In this document: positions 23,755-32,456 of the stretch, one piece after another
How positions within the stretch are numbered: position 1 is the stretch's first letter
Layout of the letters: every line of letters starts with the position of its first letter
Origin: a virus
DNA length: 64,000 nucleotides
Virus record (IMG/VR): IMGVR_UViG_3300025133_000029
Coordinates: 62,001 to 126,000 of that record
Reading direction: 5' to 3' (one strand)
Position numbers and translations under genes: made by a program
Notes under the pieces: generated by a model
What the model saw: only the letters and a program-made list of their open reading frames with translations
The model's database searches: none
Told to the model about the DNA's origin: nothing

Positions 23755-24186
23755 TTAGAAGAGTCCGGAAGATGCCATCGATTGACGAGCGAGTCGATAG
23801 TCATTTTCTATAGCGGTTCTGAGCAGGAGAGCCTCATCGTTGGACAGTGGAGCTTTTACGCGAACAACGCTCTCGGGCAGATTTTGGAATTTAAATCCAA
23901 GAACAGAAGACATTGCGAGGGCCTCAAACTCAGTTAGGGCGATGCCAAGGTTTGATTTCCGAAGAGCTTCCTGAACGATTCCTTTGGCGTATCCTATATC
24001 AATAGCTCCATTTGGATATCGACGCCACAGTCCATGTCCAATGTTTCTGCTCTCTTGTGAGGGAACAATGCTTCCAGTTGGTCTGTTTTCAAAAGGCCAA
24101 TTGCTTGTTCTTCTTCTCAGATGAAGAGGTATGGCAGATGGTCTGGGTGATTTCATAAGTATGGATGCGTTGTGTGAGGTTTGCAT
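23755..24186 (-). CDS. Unknown protein, 143 aa
   Basis: 143 aa, 2 nt after the 998-aa gene on the same strand, so likely coupled. The N-terminal ~60 residues are basic and Pro/Ser/Arg-rich (RPSAIPLHLRRRTSNW), the rest helical. Resembles a small virion or assembly protein by context only. Confidence 0.55.
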   Translation of the reverse strand: MQTSHNASILMKSPRPSAIPLHLRRRTSNWPFENRPTGSIVPSQESRNIGHGLWRRYPNGAIDIGYAKGIVQEALRKSNLGIALTEFEALAMSSVLGFKFQNLPESVVRVKAPLSNDEALLLRTAIENDYRLARQSMASSGLF

Positions 24187-24188
24187 GA

Positions 24189-27185
24189 TTAAATTTCTCC
24201 TCCCATAGCAGGTGCGGCTCCTTCATCAGAGCCACCCATGCTATCTATCATTTTAGCGAGTTCGTTGTTGGTTTCTTGTAGTTTTGCAAGGTTGTCTGTG
24301 TCCGGGTGAAGTTTGTCCCCCATGGCTTTCTCGAGGTCTTGTATGGCTTTTTCGAGTTCGAAGCTAGTAGAACTCGAAACTGTGTATGGGTGACTGGCGT
24401 CTGTGACTTGTCCCTCTGGTCTTTCGCTAAAGATGGGGACGGCGACCTGTGAAAGTTCGCTTATGGCGGGAATGCTTTTGTGCAAGCTCTTTTGAGCCGA
24501 ATCCAACTCACGAAGTTCTTTTGCTTGCCAAAGCAAACATTTTCTTTGCAAGAGAAAATACTTGCCTTGAACATCACGAAGTTCTTCTCGGAGGGTTTGT
24601 CTTTTATTTTTATCTGGATCTATAACTGTTCCATAGTTCCAGTTCGTGTCAGTAAGATCGTAGAGTTTTGCTTCGATTTCTTGTTCTTCTGCGAGGATTT
24701 CCATGCTTTGTGCTTGAAATGGAGTTCCTGAGAAGAAATCAATCCTCTCTCGGAGATTTTCGTGGAGCCATGCTTTGCTAATATCCACATTGCCGGGGAT
24801 TGATTTTCCGAGATTTTCTTCGAATTGGACACTTTTTTGGGTCTTGTCGTTTCGACGGCATTCAGCGGCTTTGAAGCGCATGGCCTGTGCTTGCAGTTTT
24901 AGGATGTCGACTTCGCACTTCTTTTCGTCTTCGTCTAGTTTTTTTCTCTTTTTCTCATCGGGGTCATGTTTATTTCCAGCTTCCCATTTTATGGGTCGAA
25001 GCGCTCGGCGTTTTGCGATTAGCTCTTTGAGCTTCGCGCAGAGTTCAATTGATTTTGCGTAGTAGGGTGTCCCATAAAAGTCTTCGTAGATATGGGTGTC
25101 ATCCCCCACCGCAATACTCATTGGTATTCCAAAGCCCTTGGAAAAGTCTTGTTCTAAGAGACCCATGGCCTGATCAAGAGCGTTGGGATAAAGTTGGGCT
25201 TCAAGCTCTAAAATGGATCGTTCCAATGCTTTGTTCATTGTTTGGGCCTCTGGGTTATATTCGAAGGAGTCCTGATATCCTTCGTATGGGTGTTGGTAAC
25301 TTGGGTCTCTTCTTGATAGCGCATGTCCGACGCCTTCATCCCATTCTTTGTTTTCTTTTTGGCGATCAAGGTGTTGAGCGGCGGCACGGTCGTATTTGTC
25401 GCGATATCCACCCATTCGTGCCAATGCAGTGCCCGTTCCTTCAGCCCATTCTTTGTCTTCTTTTTGGCGATCAAGGTGTTGAGCGGCGGCACGATCGTAT
25501 TTGTCGTGATATCCACCCATTTGTGCTAATGCAGTGCCTGTTCCTTCAGCCCATTCTTTTTGTCTATCTTTGTGTCGAAGTTGGGCAGCAGCGGCTCTTT
25601 CGTGTTTGTTTCGAAAGATGTCAGCCGCGGTGTCTTTGATAGCGGTAGCTGCTTGCCCAGGGGCTTGTGCTGCTTGTCCTACTTTGTCTATTGGTCTGAG
25701 GGCGGCGTGGGCTAATTGGGCTATAAATTCTCCACCTGTTGGATCATTTGCAGCACCACCTGCATTGAATCCAAGAACAGCTGGTGATGTTGGTGAGAGT
25801 CCCGCTACTCCTCCGATCCCTGCATATTCTTGGAAGGGGTTGGGTTTAGCGGGAAGATTGGGAGTTTGTTCTTTGCCAAGTCCAGCAGATCCTTCCCGCC
25901 GCTGCTGTCCAACTTGGCGAGAGAATTTCTCTGGGTTTTTTGGAGCCGTCGTTGTTTTAGGCGGGGCAGACGGTGCTGAAGATCCTTGTGGGGGTGCGGA
26001 ACTGGAAGTTGAGGGTGTTGAGGGTGTTGAGGGTGTTGAGGAGCTAGGTCCAAAAGGTGTTTGGTTTTGTTGGGGGCTTTGGTTTTGTCCTTGGCTTTCT
26101 TGGGGACGGGGAGTGTTGTTGGGTGAAAACTTTGCATCGAAAGAAGAACCAGATCTTTGGTTTCCTGCGGCTTGCTTAACCTTCTCATCACTAAACGAGT
26201 AGTTTCGAACTTGGTTTGGGTTTGATCCTGTATATGTGTTGTTTTGGCCTGCGTTACCTGTGGATGTCCCTCCATTCGTAGCGTTATTGGATGTTCCTCC
26301 ACCGACAGATGTAGTGGAGGACGGCTGGGGAGCGGGGGGGCTGGTTGCACTACCACCTTGCGGCGAGGATGCTGGTGGTGTGCTTGTGGAATTACCAGCG
26401 CCCCCCATTGCCTTTCCCAGCACACCATTCCAGCTCTTCATTGTATCTTCTCCCGGCATGGCGAGAGGTGAAGGAAGACCTTGCGCAGCTGCAGGGCTGG
26501 CGGGTGTAATATTAGGAATAGCTCCAGGGTTAGCTCCGGGGACGGGTGGGGCCATTGGAGGTGCGGGAATTCCATGAGGATTGCTTCCTCCCATTCTTGG
26601 TCCACCAAGGGGCATGGGGGAGGGGGGAGGGGTAAGTGTGGGCATGGCGTCTTCCGGAGCAGAAGATGGTCCGGGGAGAGGTGGCGGGGGAGAAAGCATT
26701 GTGCTTTGGATATTGCCACGAGTGGGGGGTGTTCCCCAACCACCTAGAGGTGGATTGTTTGTTTCGTTTTGGGGTTCGATCTCATCTTCTTGGGGTTCGA
26801 TCTCATTTTCTTGGGATGGAGGGCTTGGAGGAAAGGCATTCATGCTTTGGGGCATGTTAGGAGGAGCGGAGTCGAATCCAGGTGCCTGTCCTCTGCCGGG
26901 AGGCTTCGCAGGCATTGGGGGCTGTATCATAGGCGGGTTGGCTTTGTGGAGATTTCTCATCTCGGCAGGAAAGATGGTATGACTTCTGACGAAAGGAACA
27001 CCTCGAGAAGTCACGTTATTTCCAGAGGGTAGAAAGGAGACAGACTGTTGGGGGAAATATTGCCCAACGGGAGCGTGGTTGTGTTGCACTCCTTGCACTA
27101 TTCCTGCGTGAGTGGTTCTCCTTTGAAATCGCGAAGGGTTGCCAGGGAGAAGTTGTCCTGGCAATGGTTGTTTGGGGTGACTCAT
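24189..27185 (-). CDS. Large proline-rich protein with 35-aa repeats (putative virion protein)
   Basis: 998 aa. Residues 1-480 are disordered-looking and rich in Pro, Gly, Ser, Gln and Asn (SPPSQENEIEPQEDEIEPQ). Residues about 510-615 hold three tandem 35-aa repeats built on RAAAQHLDRQ and KEWAEGTGTALA. From ~640 the protein is helical and charged, with coiled-coil-like stretches. Lys-Ser pairs recur (YAKSI, QKSV, GKSI, HKSI), as in the head proteins further right. No enzyme motif seen. Size, composition and context suggest a structural or ejected internal protein. The start lies 29 nt downstream of palindrome copy 8. Confidence 0.6.
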   Translation of the reverse strand: MSHPKQPLPGQLLPGNPSRFQRRTTHAGIVQGVQHNHAPVGQYFPQQSVSFLPSGNNVTSRGVPFVRSHTIFPAEMRNLHKANPPMIQPPMPAKPPGRGQAPGFDSAPPNMPQSMNAFPPSPPSQENEIEPQEDEIEPQNETNNPPLGGWGTPPTRGNIQSTMLSPPPPLPGPSSAPEDAMPTLTPPPSPMPLGGPRMGGSNPHGIPAPPMAPPVPGANPGAIPNITPASPAAAQGLPSPLAMPGEDTMKSWNGVLGKAMGGAGNSTSTPPASSPQGGSATSPPAPQPSSTTSVGGGTSNNATNGGTSTGNAGQNNTYTGSNPNQVRNYSFSDEKVKQAAGNQRSGSSFDAKFSPNNTPRPQESQGQNQSPQQNQTPFGPSSSTPSTPSTPSTSSSAPPQGSSAPSAPPKTTTAPKNPEKFSRQVGQQRREGSAGLGKEQTPNLPAKPNPFQEYAGIGGVAGLSPTSPAVLGFNAGGAANDPTGGEFIAQLAHAALRPIDKVGQAAQAPGQAATAIKDTAADIFRNKHERAAAAQLRHKDRQKEWAEGTGTALAQMGGYHDKYDRAAAQHLDRQKEDKEWAEGTGTALARMGGYRDKYDRAAAQHLDRQKENKEWDEGVGHALSRRDPSYQHPYEGYQDSFEYNPEAQTMNKALERSILELEAQLYPNALDQAMGLLEQDFSKGFGIPMSIAVGDDTHIYEDFYGTPYYAKSIELCAKLKELIAKRRALRPIKWEAGNKHDPDEKKRKKLDEDEKKCEVDILKLQAQAMRFKAAECRRNDKTQKSVQFEENLGKSIPGNVDISKAWLHENLRERIDFFSGTPFQAQSMEILAEEQEIEAKLYDLTDTNWNYGTVIDPDKNKRQTLREELRDVQGKYFLLQRKCLLWQAKELRELDSAQKSLHKSIPAISELSQVAVPIFSERPEGQVTDASHPYTVSSSTSFELEKAIQDLEKAMGDKLHPDTDNLAKLQETNNELAKMIDSMGGSDEGAAPAMGGEI
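25341..25655. repeat. Three tandem 105-bp repeats
   Basis: Period exactly 105 nt (35 codons), units starting near 25341, 25446 and 25551. The first two are nearly identical; the third, which is the N-terminal unit of the protein, has diverged. They lie inside the 998-aa gene. Confidence 0.85.
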
Positions 27186-27213
27186 TTTTATTTTCCTCGA
27201 ATGTGTATGAAAA

Positions 27214-27232
27214 ATCTTTAGAATCTAAAGAT
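27214..27232. repeat. Dispersed palindrome copy 8
   Basis: Perfect core 27215-27231 (centre A), one extra A/T pair, in the divergent gap between the 998-aa gene and the gene at 27381. Confidence 0.9.
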
Positions 27233-27380
27233 CTTTCTACGGTGTTTTGTAAGCCCAGGTTAATAGCCCAGGTGAATGAGTGTCAAGCGTGAGTTTTGTA
27301 TAAATGATGGATAATTCGTTTTTCGAGTGATGTTTGTGTTGTTATTTTGTGTGCTTTCTTTATAGGTGTTTTATTTAGAT

Positions 27381-28520
27381 ATGAACAAGAAAACATTGCC
27401 ATCTCCTCCTCTCCCATCTCCACCACAGCCTCCCTCGGTGTCTTCGCGCGGTGTTCTGCCAAGTCCTCCCCTGCCTTCTCCACCATTACCACCAATTGTG
27501 CCTTTTGTTCCACCCTCTCCTCCTGTTTCGAATGTGGGTGGTATGGGAGTTTTCTTTAAGGTTCCTCGAGGTGTTGAAGTCGATGATGCTCCTGTTGGTG
27601 GTGATCGTGTTTTGTTTTCTCCACAAGTGAACGAGGTTCCTGTGGAGAAGTTGGGATTGGCTCCTATCCCTCCAAAGCCATCGCCACCGAGTCCCATTGA
27701 TTTGGTTTCTTTGGATAGGGGTTCTCCAGAGCCTAAAGGCTTTGCGACCCTACCAAGGCCATCGCAAGATGGAGATAGTGGGGTGGCGGGACATTTCACT
27801 TTCCCGGTTGGGGGAGGAAGAGTTGAGGTCGCACCCAAACAAGAGGATTCGTATGTAGTTGAAGAGTATGTGAGTTTGAGCGAGCAGATAAAGAGAAGTC
27901 TTGTTTCCTTTGATGGAGATAAGACAATGATGATTCTAGGAAATCGTCTAGATTCTGAATCAACCTCTTCTCATATTTTGAACATGCTTAGGGGGAGTGG
28001 TTTCCCCCCTACTCCAACACCTTATTTCCCCTCTGATATGACGTACAAGCCATCTCATCACGAAGCCTTATTGTCTCTTCTTGGTGTCACTAATTTATTG
28101 ATCGTCTGTATCTGTTCTCCGAAGAATAGAGATCTTGGTAAGTTTCGAGTGACTTCAAGATTCTCTTCAACCCCTTTTCCACCAGATCATATTTCAAAAC
28201 ATGGGATGGCTTGTTACCACAAGGCATTTGAATTGAACGTCCCTCGCATATGGGTGGACTTGGACAAGGATCCGATCGCAGCAAGGAATTATGTAGAGGA
28301 TTCTATTTCTTTGTGTCTGAGTCTAGAGGAGATGGTTTCGGATATACCATTTACGCAGCAGCACCCTCTTGCGCCACAGACTTTGTCTCGTCTGTATCAC
28401 AATCCTGATTTGGGATCTTTTACAATTCTTGTGGTGGGACCATCGATAGAGCATATGGGGGGAGAGGAGGCTTTGAACCCTGTGGTGGGTGGGATACTGG
28501 GGGCGTGTCTTCCTTTCTAG
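27381..28520 (+). CDS. Proline-rich N-terminus protein, unknown alpha/beta C domain
   Basis: 379 aa. Residues 1-60 are Pro/Ser repeats (LPSPPLPSPP twice), very like the start of the protein at 1085. Residues 60-160 are still Pro-rich. The C-terminal ~220 residues form an alpha/beta domain (DKTMMILGNRL, LLIVCICSPKN, RIWVDLDKDPIAARNYV) with the feel of a Rossmann-like or nucleotide-handling fold, but not assigned. SD AGGTG about 12 nt before ATG. The 3' end overlaps the convergent gene at 28517 by 4 nt. Confidence 0.6.
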   Translation: MNKKTLPSPPLPSPPQPPSVSSRGVLPSPPLPSPPLPPIVPFVPPSPPVSNVGGMGVFFKVPRGVEVDDAPVGGDRVLFSPQVNEVPVEKLGLAPIPPKPSPPSPIDLVSLDRGSPEPKGFATLPRPSQDGDSGVAGHFTFPVGGGRVEVAPKQEDSYVVEEYVSLSEQIKRSLVSFDGDKTMMILGNRLDSESTSSHILNMLRGSGFPPTPTPYFPSDMTYKPSHHEALLSLLGVTNLLIVCICSPKNRDLGKFRVTSRFSSTPFPPDHISKHGMACYHKAFELNVPRIWVDLDKDPIAARNYVEDSISLCLSLEEMVSDIPFTQQHPLAPQTLSRLYHNPDLGSFTILVVGPSIEHMGGEEALNPVVGGILGACLPF

Positions 28521-28897
28521 TCTTCGTTGTCGGGGAGCATGTTGTTGTTCCCTCTTCGTTCGACCTTCGCTCCTTGTATGGCATCAACGACGGGGGCAAG
28601 AATGGGGTAGCTCCGACGATCGGAGAGGACACCGTTTTGACTGATTCCGTGTGGGTCACAAAAAACGGTGCCATCTCTGTAGAGCATTAGAGATCGAACG
28701 TCGAGTTCTTCTGGGTATCTTTGTGCGCGAGATAGCCCGAATGGATCGTTGAGGTCGACAACATATCCATCCGGGAGACCGATAGAGGAACGGCACTGCA
28801 GCAAGACTCTGTCGTCTTCCAACACAATTGCAACCCAATCCCTACCTAGTGGGATTGCGTTTCCTATATTGGGTGGTGGTTCTTTTTCTTTGGGCAT
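28517..28897 (-). CDS. Unknown protein, 126 aa
   Basis: 126 aa, beta-rich, with a central repeating pattern (DDRVLLQCRSS, DGYVVDLNDP, YRDGTVFCDPHG). Preceded by palindrome copy 9 and convergent with 27381. No family recognised. Confidence 0.55.
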   Translation of the reverse strand: MPKEKEPPPNIGNAIPLGRDWVAIVLEDDRVLLQCRSSIGLPDGYVVDLNDPFGLSRAQRYPEELDVRSLMLYRDGTVFCDPHGISQNGVLSDRRSYPILAPVVDAIQGAKVERRGNNNMLPDNED

Positions 28898-28917
28898 GAG
28901 GCAATCTTTGTGAGTTG

Positions 28918-28942
28918 AAAATCTTTAGAGTCTAAAGATTTT
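28918..28942. repeat. Dispersed palindrome copy 9
   Basis: Perfect core 28922-28938 (centre G) extended to 25 bp by four A/T pairs. It lies exactly between two minus-strand genes, 20 nt before a start; on the plus strand a T run follows. Confidence 0.9.
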
Positions 28943-28945
28943 TAT

Positions 28946-29452
28946 TTAGATGCCGCCTTGATGTCTTCGATCACGAGAAACAACGATTCGCCCAATCATG
29001 GGAAGAGTTGCTCCGAGTGTGATTATTTTGAGAATGTCTCCTTGGGGGAGATGTATGTTGTCGGTGAGCATGACATACTGATCTGTGTTGGCGAGGGTGA
29101 CAATCAGTTGTGGGGTCTTGGAGTTTTTTCGGAAGACGAATATCCCACTGCCAGCACCACGCGCCACAGGCTCTAGCCCACCAATTGTTTCAAAGGCGAT
29201 GGATTCGATGATGACGTTGCCACCAAACATCCATCGGCCACCTTGGGTGGGTCCAGTAGCTCCTCCAGGTGTTCCTTGGGCGGCATTGGGAGTGGCTCCC
29301 GTAAACTGCGAGGTAGGAACGTGTTGCGAGATCCACTGGATGTCGGTTCTGGTCGAAAAAGGAATGGGGAGGGGTTGGAACTGTTGTTCGACAACAGGGT
29401 TTCTGTAGTTACTGCTTCGTTGCTTTGAGGTGTATTGATTATCTATGGGCAT
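28946..29452 (-). CDS. Putative virion/decoration protein
   Basis: 168 aa. A disordered Gln/Pro/Gly N-terminal half leads into a beta-sandwich-like C-terminal half (NVIIESIAFETIGG, GIFVFRKN, PQLIVTLANTDQYVML). The style matches small capsid-surface or tail proteins of large phages. No enzymatic signature. Follows the HTH gene at 29502 on the same strand. Confidence 0.5.
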   Translation of the reverse strand: MPIDNQYTSKQRSSNYRNPVVEQQFQPLPIPFSTRTDIQWISQHVPTSQFTGATPNAAQGTPGGATGPTQGGRWMFGGNVIIESIAFETIGGLEPVARGAGSGIFVFRKNSKTPQLIVTLANTDQYVMLTDNIHLPQGDILKIITLGATLPMIGRIVVSRDRRHQGGI

Positions 29453-29501
29453 GATCCTGTCCTTCGCTAGTAGAGAGCATTTTGTTTCACTTCAAGATAC
29501 G

Positions 29502-30212
29502 TTACTTATCTTTATCTGTGAAAGTATCTTCTGGATCAAGAGAGAATGGTCGTGTGTGTGGCATTGGCATTGGGGATTCATCATTTTCTTGATCGATGAA
29601 TCCGGGTTGTCCCTTTTGAACTGCGGGTTCTATATAGTGTATGTCTCTACCGCGCATAGCAAGAAGTTGTTCTGATTTCATCCCAACTCGTAAGGATAGA
29701 ATTTGAGTTGCGACAGCTTCCAGATTCTCTTCACTGAGTTCGGCGTGGAGGTGAGCATGTCTTACTTCACCCTCATGCTTAACCGAATGTTCGATCCGCT
29801 GTGGGGTTTGGTGGATGGCATTGCAGTCTTGGAGGATTTTTGTTTCTCTCAGACGAAGCTCCGATATGAATTTGAGACACCTGATCCGGTCACTTACCTT
29901 ATTAGCACTTTGGAAGTCTGTCCATGCCTCTTCTCTCATTTGAGCAAATTCGGATCTAATCTCTCCCAGGTATGCGTTCTGGTCTATAGATTCTACGCTT
30001 TGAGAGGCAGAGTCTCGATAAGCTTTTATGTAATTGTAAACAGTCTTTCGCGAGACATTTAGTATTTGAGCAACCTGACTAACTGTGTACCCACGAAGCC
30101 TCATTTGGTAGGCTTGCCATATCTTCTCTTTTTTAGACTCTTCGTCTGGGTTGTACTCGACAATTGTAATAGGAAGCCCATCACTTCCACGTTTAATCAT
30201 CTCGTTGCTCAT
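29502..30212 (-). CDS. HTH protein, small-terminase-like
   Basis: 236 aa. The N-terminal ~75 residues carry a clear helix-turn-helix (GYTVSQVAQILNVSRKTVYN, about 39-58). A long helical middle (EIRSEFAQMREEAWTDFQ) and a polar tail follow. This three-part plan, next to head genes, fits a small terminase subunit that recognises DNA for packaging. It could equally be a transcription regulator. No large terminase is visible in this window, which lowers confidence. Confidence 0.5.
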   Translation of the reverse strand: MSNEMIKRGSDGLPITIVEYNPDEESKKEKIWQAYQMRLRGYTVSQVAQILNVSRKTVYNYIKAYRDSASQSVESIDQNAYLGEIRSEFAQMREEAWTDFQSANKVSDRIRCLKFISELRLRETKILQDCNAIHQTPQRIEHSVKHEGEVRHAHLHAELSEENLEAVATQILSLRVGMKSEQLLAMRGRDIHYIEPAVQKGQPGFIDQENDESPMPMPHTRPFSLDPEDTFTDKDK

Positions 30213-30531
30213 ATAAACCGTTCCTCTATTTATGTAGAAAATCCACTACGGATTATTTTTCTAGGAGAATTATATCAATAAACTTCATGTTTGATAAACA
30301 AAAATCTTTAGACTCTAAAGTTTTTTATGTTTGGGGCTTGAGTTTTTTTTATATGAGAGTATCTTGTTTTTTCCGCATCTCCGAGGAGCAGAGGTTTTTT
30401 AGTATGATCTCGGAGTTCTGCTCTATTTCTTTCTAGTAATTGGCGTAAATGCTTGGCTTTCTACAGGAAAGAAGATCAATTTTTTATTATTGCGAGGTGC
30501 CCTTGTCGTCTAATCATTAAGGAGATTGAGT
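30213..30531. other. 319-nt regulatory gap before parB
   Basis: Divergent region between the HTH gene and parB. It holds palindrome copy 10 (30305), two overlapping mutually exclusive 7-bp hairpins (30379-30423), and a possible 23-codon leader (30449-30520) whose stop overlaps the parB SD (AAGGAG at 30519-30524). Confidence 0.5.
30302..30324. repeat. Dispersed palindrome copy 10 (one mismatch)
   Basis: Left half perfect, centre C, right half TCTAAAGT (last base changed). A run of T follows on the plus strand. Confidence 0.8.
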
Positions 30532-31884
30532 ATGACGGTACAGAACGAAACCGAAGAAATTGTCCAGACCAACACCGAAGAAGAAGAAGTCGAAGAGACC
30601 GGAACCAAGGCGAAGAAGAAAGGCTCTTCCAAGAAGAAGTCCGGAGCGAAGAAGAAAAAAACTGGTGGCAAAAAGAAAGCCGCTTCCTCCAAAAAGGGAG
30701 GGGGCAAGAAAAAAGCTGCGGCTAAGGCAAAAACCGTTGAGCCTGTGGTGGTTGTTCCTCCAGAAGAAGGAGCCGATGAGTCTCAGCAAGAGGGCGAAGT
30801 GATCGAGGCGGTTCGGGAGCTTGAGTCTCGAAACATGGATCCTCGGTTGATTACCTACCCGCAGCGATTCAAGAACTCTCGGATGAAGCCAGACCCTATC
30901 CACCTTCGCGATCTCAAGGCCAGCGTCAAGCGAAACGGGATCCTGACCCCTCTCATCGTCTGGGAGATTCCTGACGAATCTCAGGAGTCCGGTTTTCGCC
31001 ACGACATCATCTCGGGGTTCAGCCGCTTCAAGGTCATCAATGACTTGATCGCGGAAAATGAACTCAGCTTCTCGGAAATCCCCATCAGAATCTATCGCGG
31101 CAACATCGCGGGTGCGGCAGAGATCAACTTTGCCGAGAACCTGCAGCGCAAAGATCTCTCGCCCTTTGAAATCTGTATGTATCTTCAGTACATGCGAGAG
31201 GAAGTGGACATCAAAAGCACCGACCTCGCCTTGATCGTAGGCAAGTCTGAGGCATGGGTTTCGGTCGCTCTGAAGTTCATGGACAACGCGATCGGTGAGC
31301 TTCAGAAGGTCGTCGAAGAAGGAAAGATGTCCTACTCCTTGGCTCTCGATGTCTCTGGCTTCGAGCCGCATGTGCAAGGAAACTGGGTTGACGCCTACCG
31401 AAAGACTCTCGCCACGAGCGGAAAGAAAAGCGCGGTGCGGGAGGCCAAAAAGAAAGCAGGGAAGGCTAAGAAGAAAAAGAAAAAGCCTTCGGACGCTTAC
31501 CTTCCCCCCGAGACAGTCGTTGCCACGTTCAACTCCTATTACGATATGGAACTGGACACCTATGACGACTTGGTCAAGTCCTACCTCTTCGGCTTGATGG
31601 CAGGCATGGCCCACTGCCTGGGCTATGACGTCAACCTGACCCAAATCGAGAGACCGGACATCGGAAACATCAACGTCAAAGATCTCCCCCTCCTTCAGGC
31701 GACAGAGGACGATGGAGAGGGCGAAGGTGAAGGCGAGTCGGCAGAAAGCACCTCCGAAGGTGAGTCGGCAGAAGAGTCCACTGAGGTCGTTACCGAAGAA
31801 GAGACGACGGAAGAAGGCACCGAAGCCGAAGCCGAGTCGACAGAAGAATCTACCGAAGCCGAAGCCGAAGGCGAAGAAGAGTAG
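30532..31884 (+). CDS. ParB-like DNA-binding protein with basic and acidic tails
   Basis: 450 aa; ATG 7 nt after AAGGAG. Residues 26-66 are a histone-H1-like Lys/Gly/Ala run (KKKGSSKKKSGAKKKK). Residues ~85-200 form the ParB N domain (LKASVKRNGILTPLIVWE, DIISGFSRFKVI, NFAENLQRKDLSPFE = box II). Residues ~200-260 contain the ParB HTH (STDLALIVGKSEAWVSVAL). A second Lys cluster and a ~55-residue Glu/Thr/Ser tail end the protein. ParB proteins bind palindromic sites and spread on DNA as CTP-dependent clamps. No ParA is nearby. The gene is GC-rich and codon-biased, so probably abundant. Likely function: genome organisation, segregation or packaging; the dispersed palindrome is the obvious candidate site. 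Confidence 0.8.
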   Translation: MTVQNETEEIVQTNTEEEEVEETGTKAKKKGSSKKKSGAKKKKTGGKKKAASSKKGGGKKKAAAKAKTVEPVVVVPPEEGADESQQEGEVIEAVRELESRNMDPRLITYPQRFKNSRMKPDPIHLRDLKASVKRNGILTPLIVWEIPDESQESGFRHDIISGFSRFKVINDLIAENELSFSEIPIRIYRGNIAGAAEINFAENLQRKDLSPFEICMYLQYMREEVDIKSTDLALIVGKSEAWVSVALKFMDNAIGELQKVVEEGKMSYSLALDVSGFEPHVQGNWVDAYRKTLATSGKKSAVREAKKKAGKAKKKKKKPSDAYLPPETVVATFNSYYDMELDTYDDLVKSYLFGLMAGMAHCLGYDVNLTQIERPDIGNINVKDLPLLQATEDDGEGEGEGESAESTSEGESAEESTEVVTEEETTEEGTEAEAESTEESTEAEAEGEEE

Positions 31885-31928
31885 AATCCCGCATCGAGGT
31901 TCTTTCTTCCCCACTCACACCCCTCCTT

Positions 31929-32450
31929 CTATCCTTCCTCTTCCCGTTTTCTCGGGATATCCCCCAACCACATCTTGATCTGATATTGTGATTCGCCGAC
32001 GTGCTTTGCATCAGCCGGATTCAAGAACTCTTGTGAGAGTCGAAGTTTGTTCGGTGCCTCTTCCAGGTTGAATGCAAAGTGATAATATCTTTCACTGGAG
32101 AGTCGACCCTTGGGAAAGCCATAGGATCTTTCTAATTTTCGAATATGGTCTGGATCCAAAACACCAACAAGAGCAATGAGTCTCTCATTGCGTAGATCTA
32201 TATCAGAGATTTCATCTGCGGTAAGCTTCTCTCTGTATCCATACCAAATTGGATATTTGTTTGTCATACACTCAGCAATGCGCCACTCCTCACCGCTGAT
32301 GCTTCGTGATTCGCGCATCGCGACTTCAAGAGATTCGCGGCAAGCAGCGCTCTCAGCCACTCGAGCGCGTTGTCGTTCCTCTTGCTCTGCTCTTCTTCTT
32401 GCCTTACGCCGTTCTCTGTTTTTATTCTTCTTCTTTTTGCCTTTTCTCAT
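31929..32450 (-). CDS. Unknown protein with basic N-terminus
   Basis: 173 aa. The first 30 residues are almost entirely Lys/Arg (KGKKKKNKNRERRKARRR), probably nucleic-acid binding; the rest is helical with a YHFAFNLEE segment. Converges on parB with 44 nt between. Follows the gene at 32457 by 6 nt, so co-transcribed. Confidence 0.55.
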   Translation of the reverse strand: MRKGKKKKNKNRERRKARRRAEQEERQRARVAESAACRESLEVAMRESRSISGEEWRIAECMTNKYPIWYGYREKLTADEISDIDLRNERLIALVGVLDPDHIRKLERSYGFPKGRLSSERYYHFAFNLEEAPNKLRLSQEFLNPADAKHVGESQYQIKMWLGDIPRKREEEG

Positions 32451-32456
32451 TTCGCA

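Noticed and set aside
25049-26202. Plus-strand frames in the 998-aa gene
   Set aside because: Repetitive Cys/Phe/Leu-rich shadows of the repeat and Pro-rich codons; no SD and no context.
29703-30281. Plus-strand frames over the HTH gene
   Set aside because: The minus strand carries a clear HTH motif and an SD; the plus frames are short shadows.
30379-30423. Classical H-type pseudoknot
   Set aside because: There are zero bases between the first two strands and one between the last two, too short to cross 7-bp stems; competing hairpins are more likely.
30517-31914. 465-codon open frame antisense to parB
   Set aside because: It mirrors the Lys/Glu-rich codons of parB (low-complexity Leu/Phe/Arg output), has no SD, and opposes the well-supported ParB fold.
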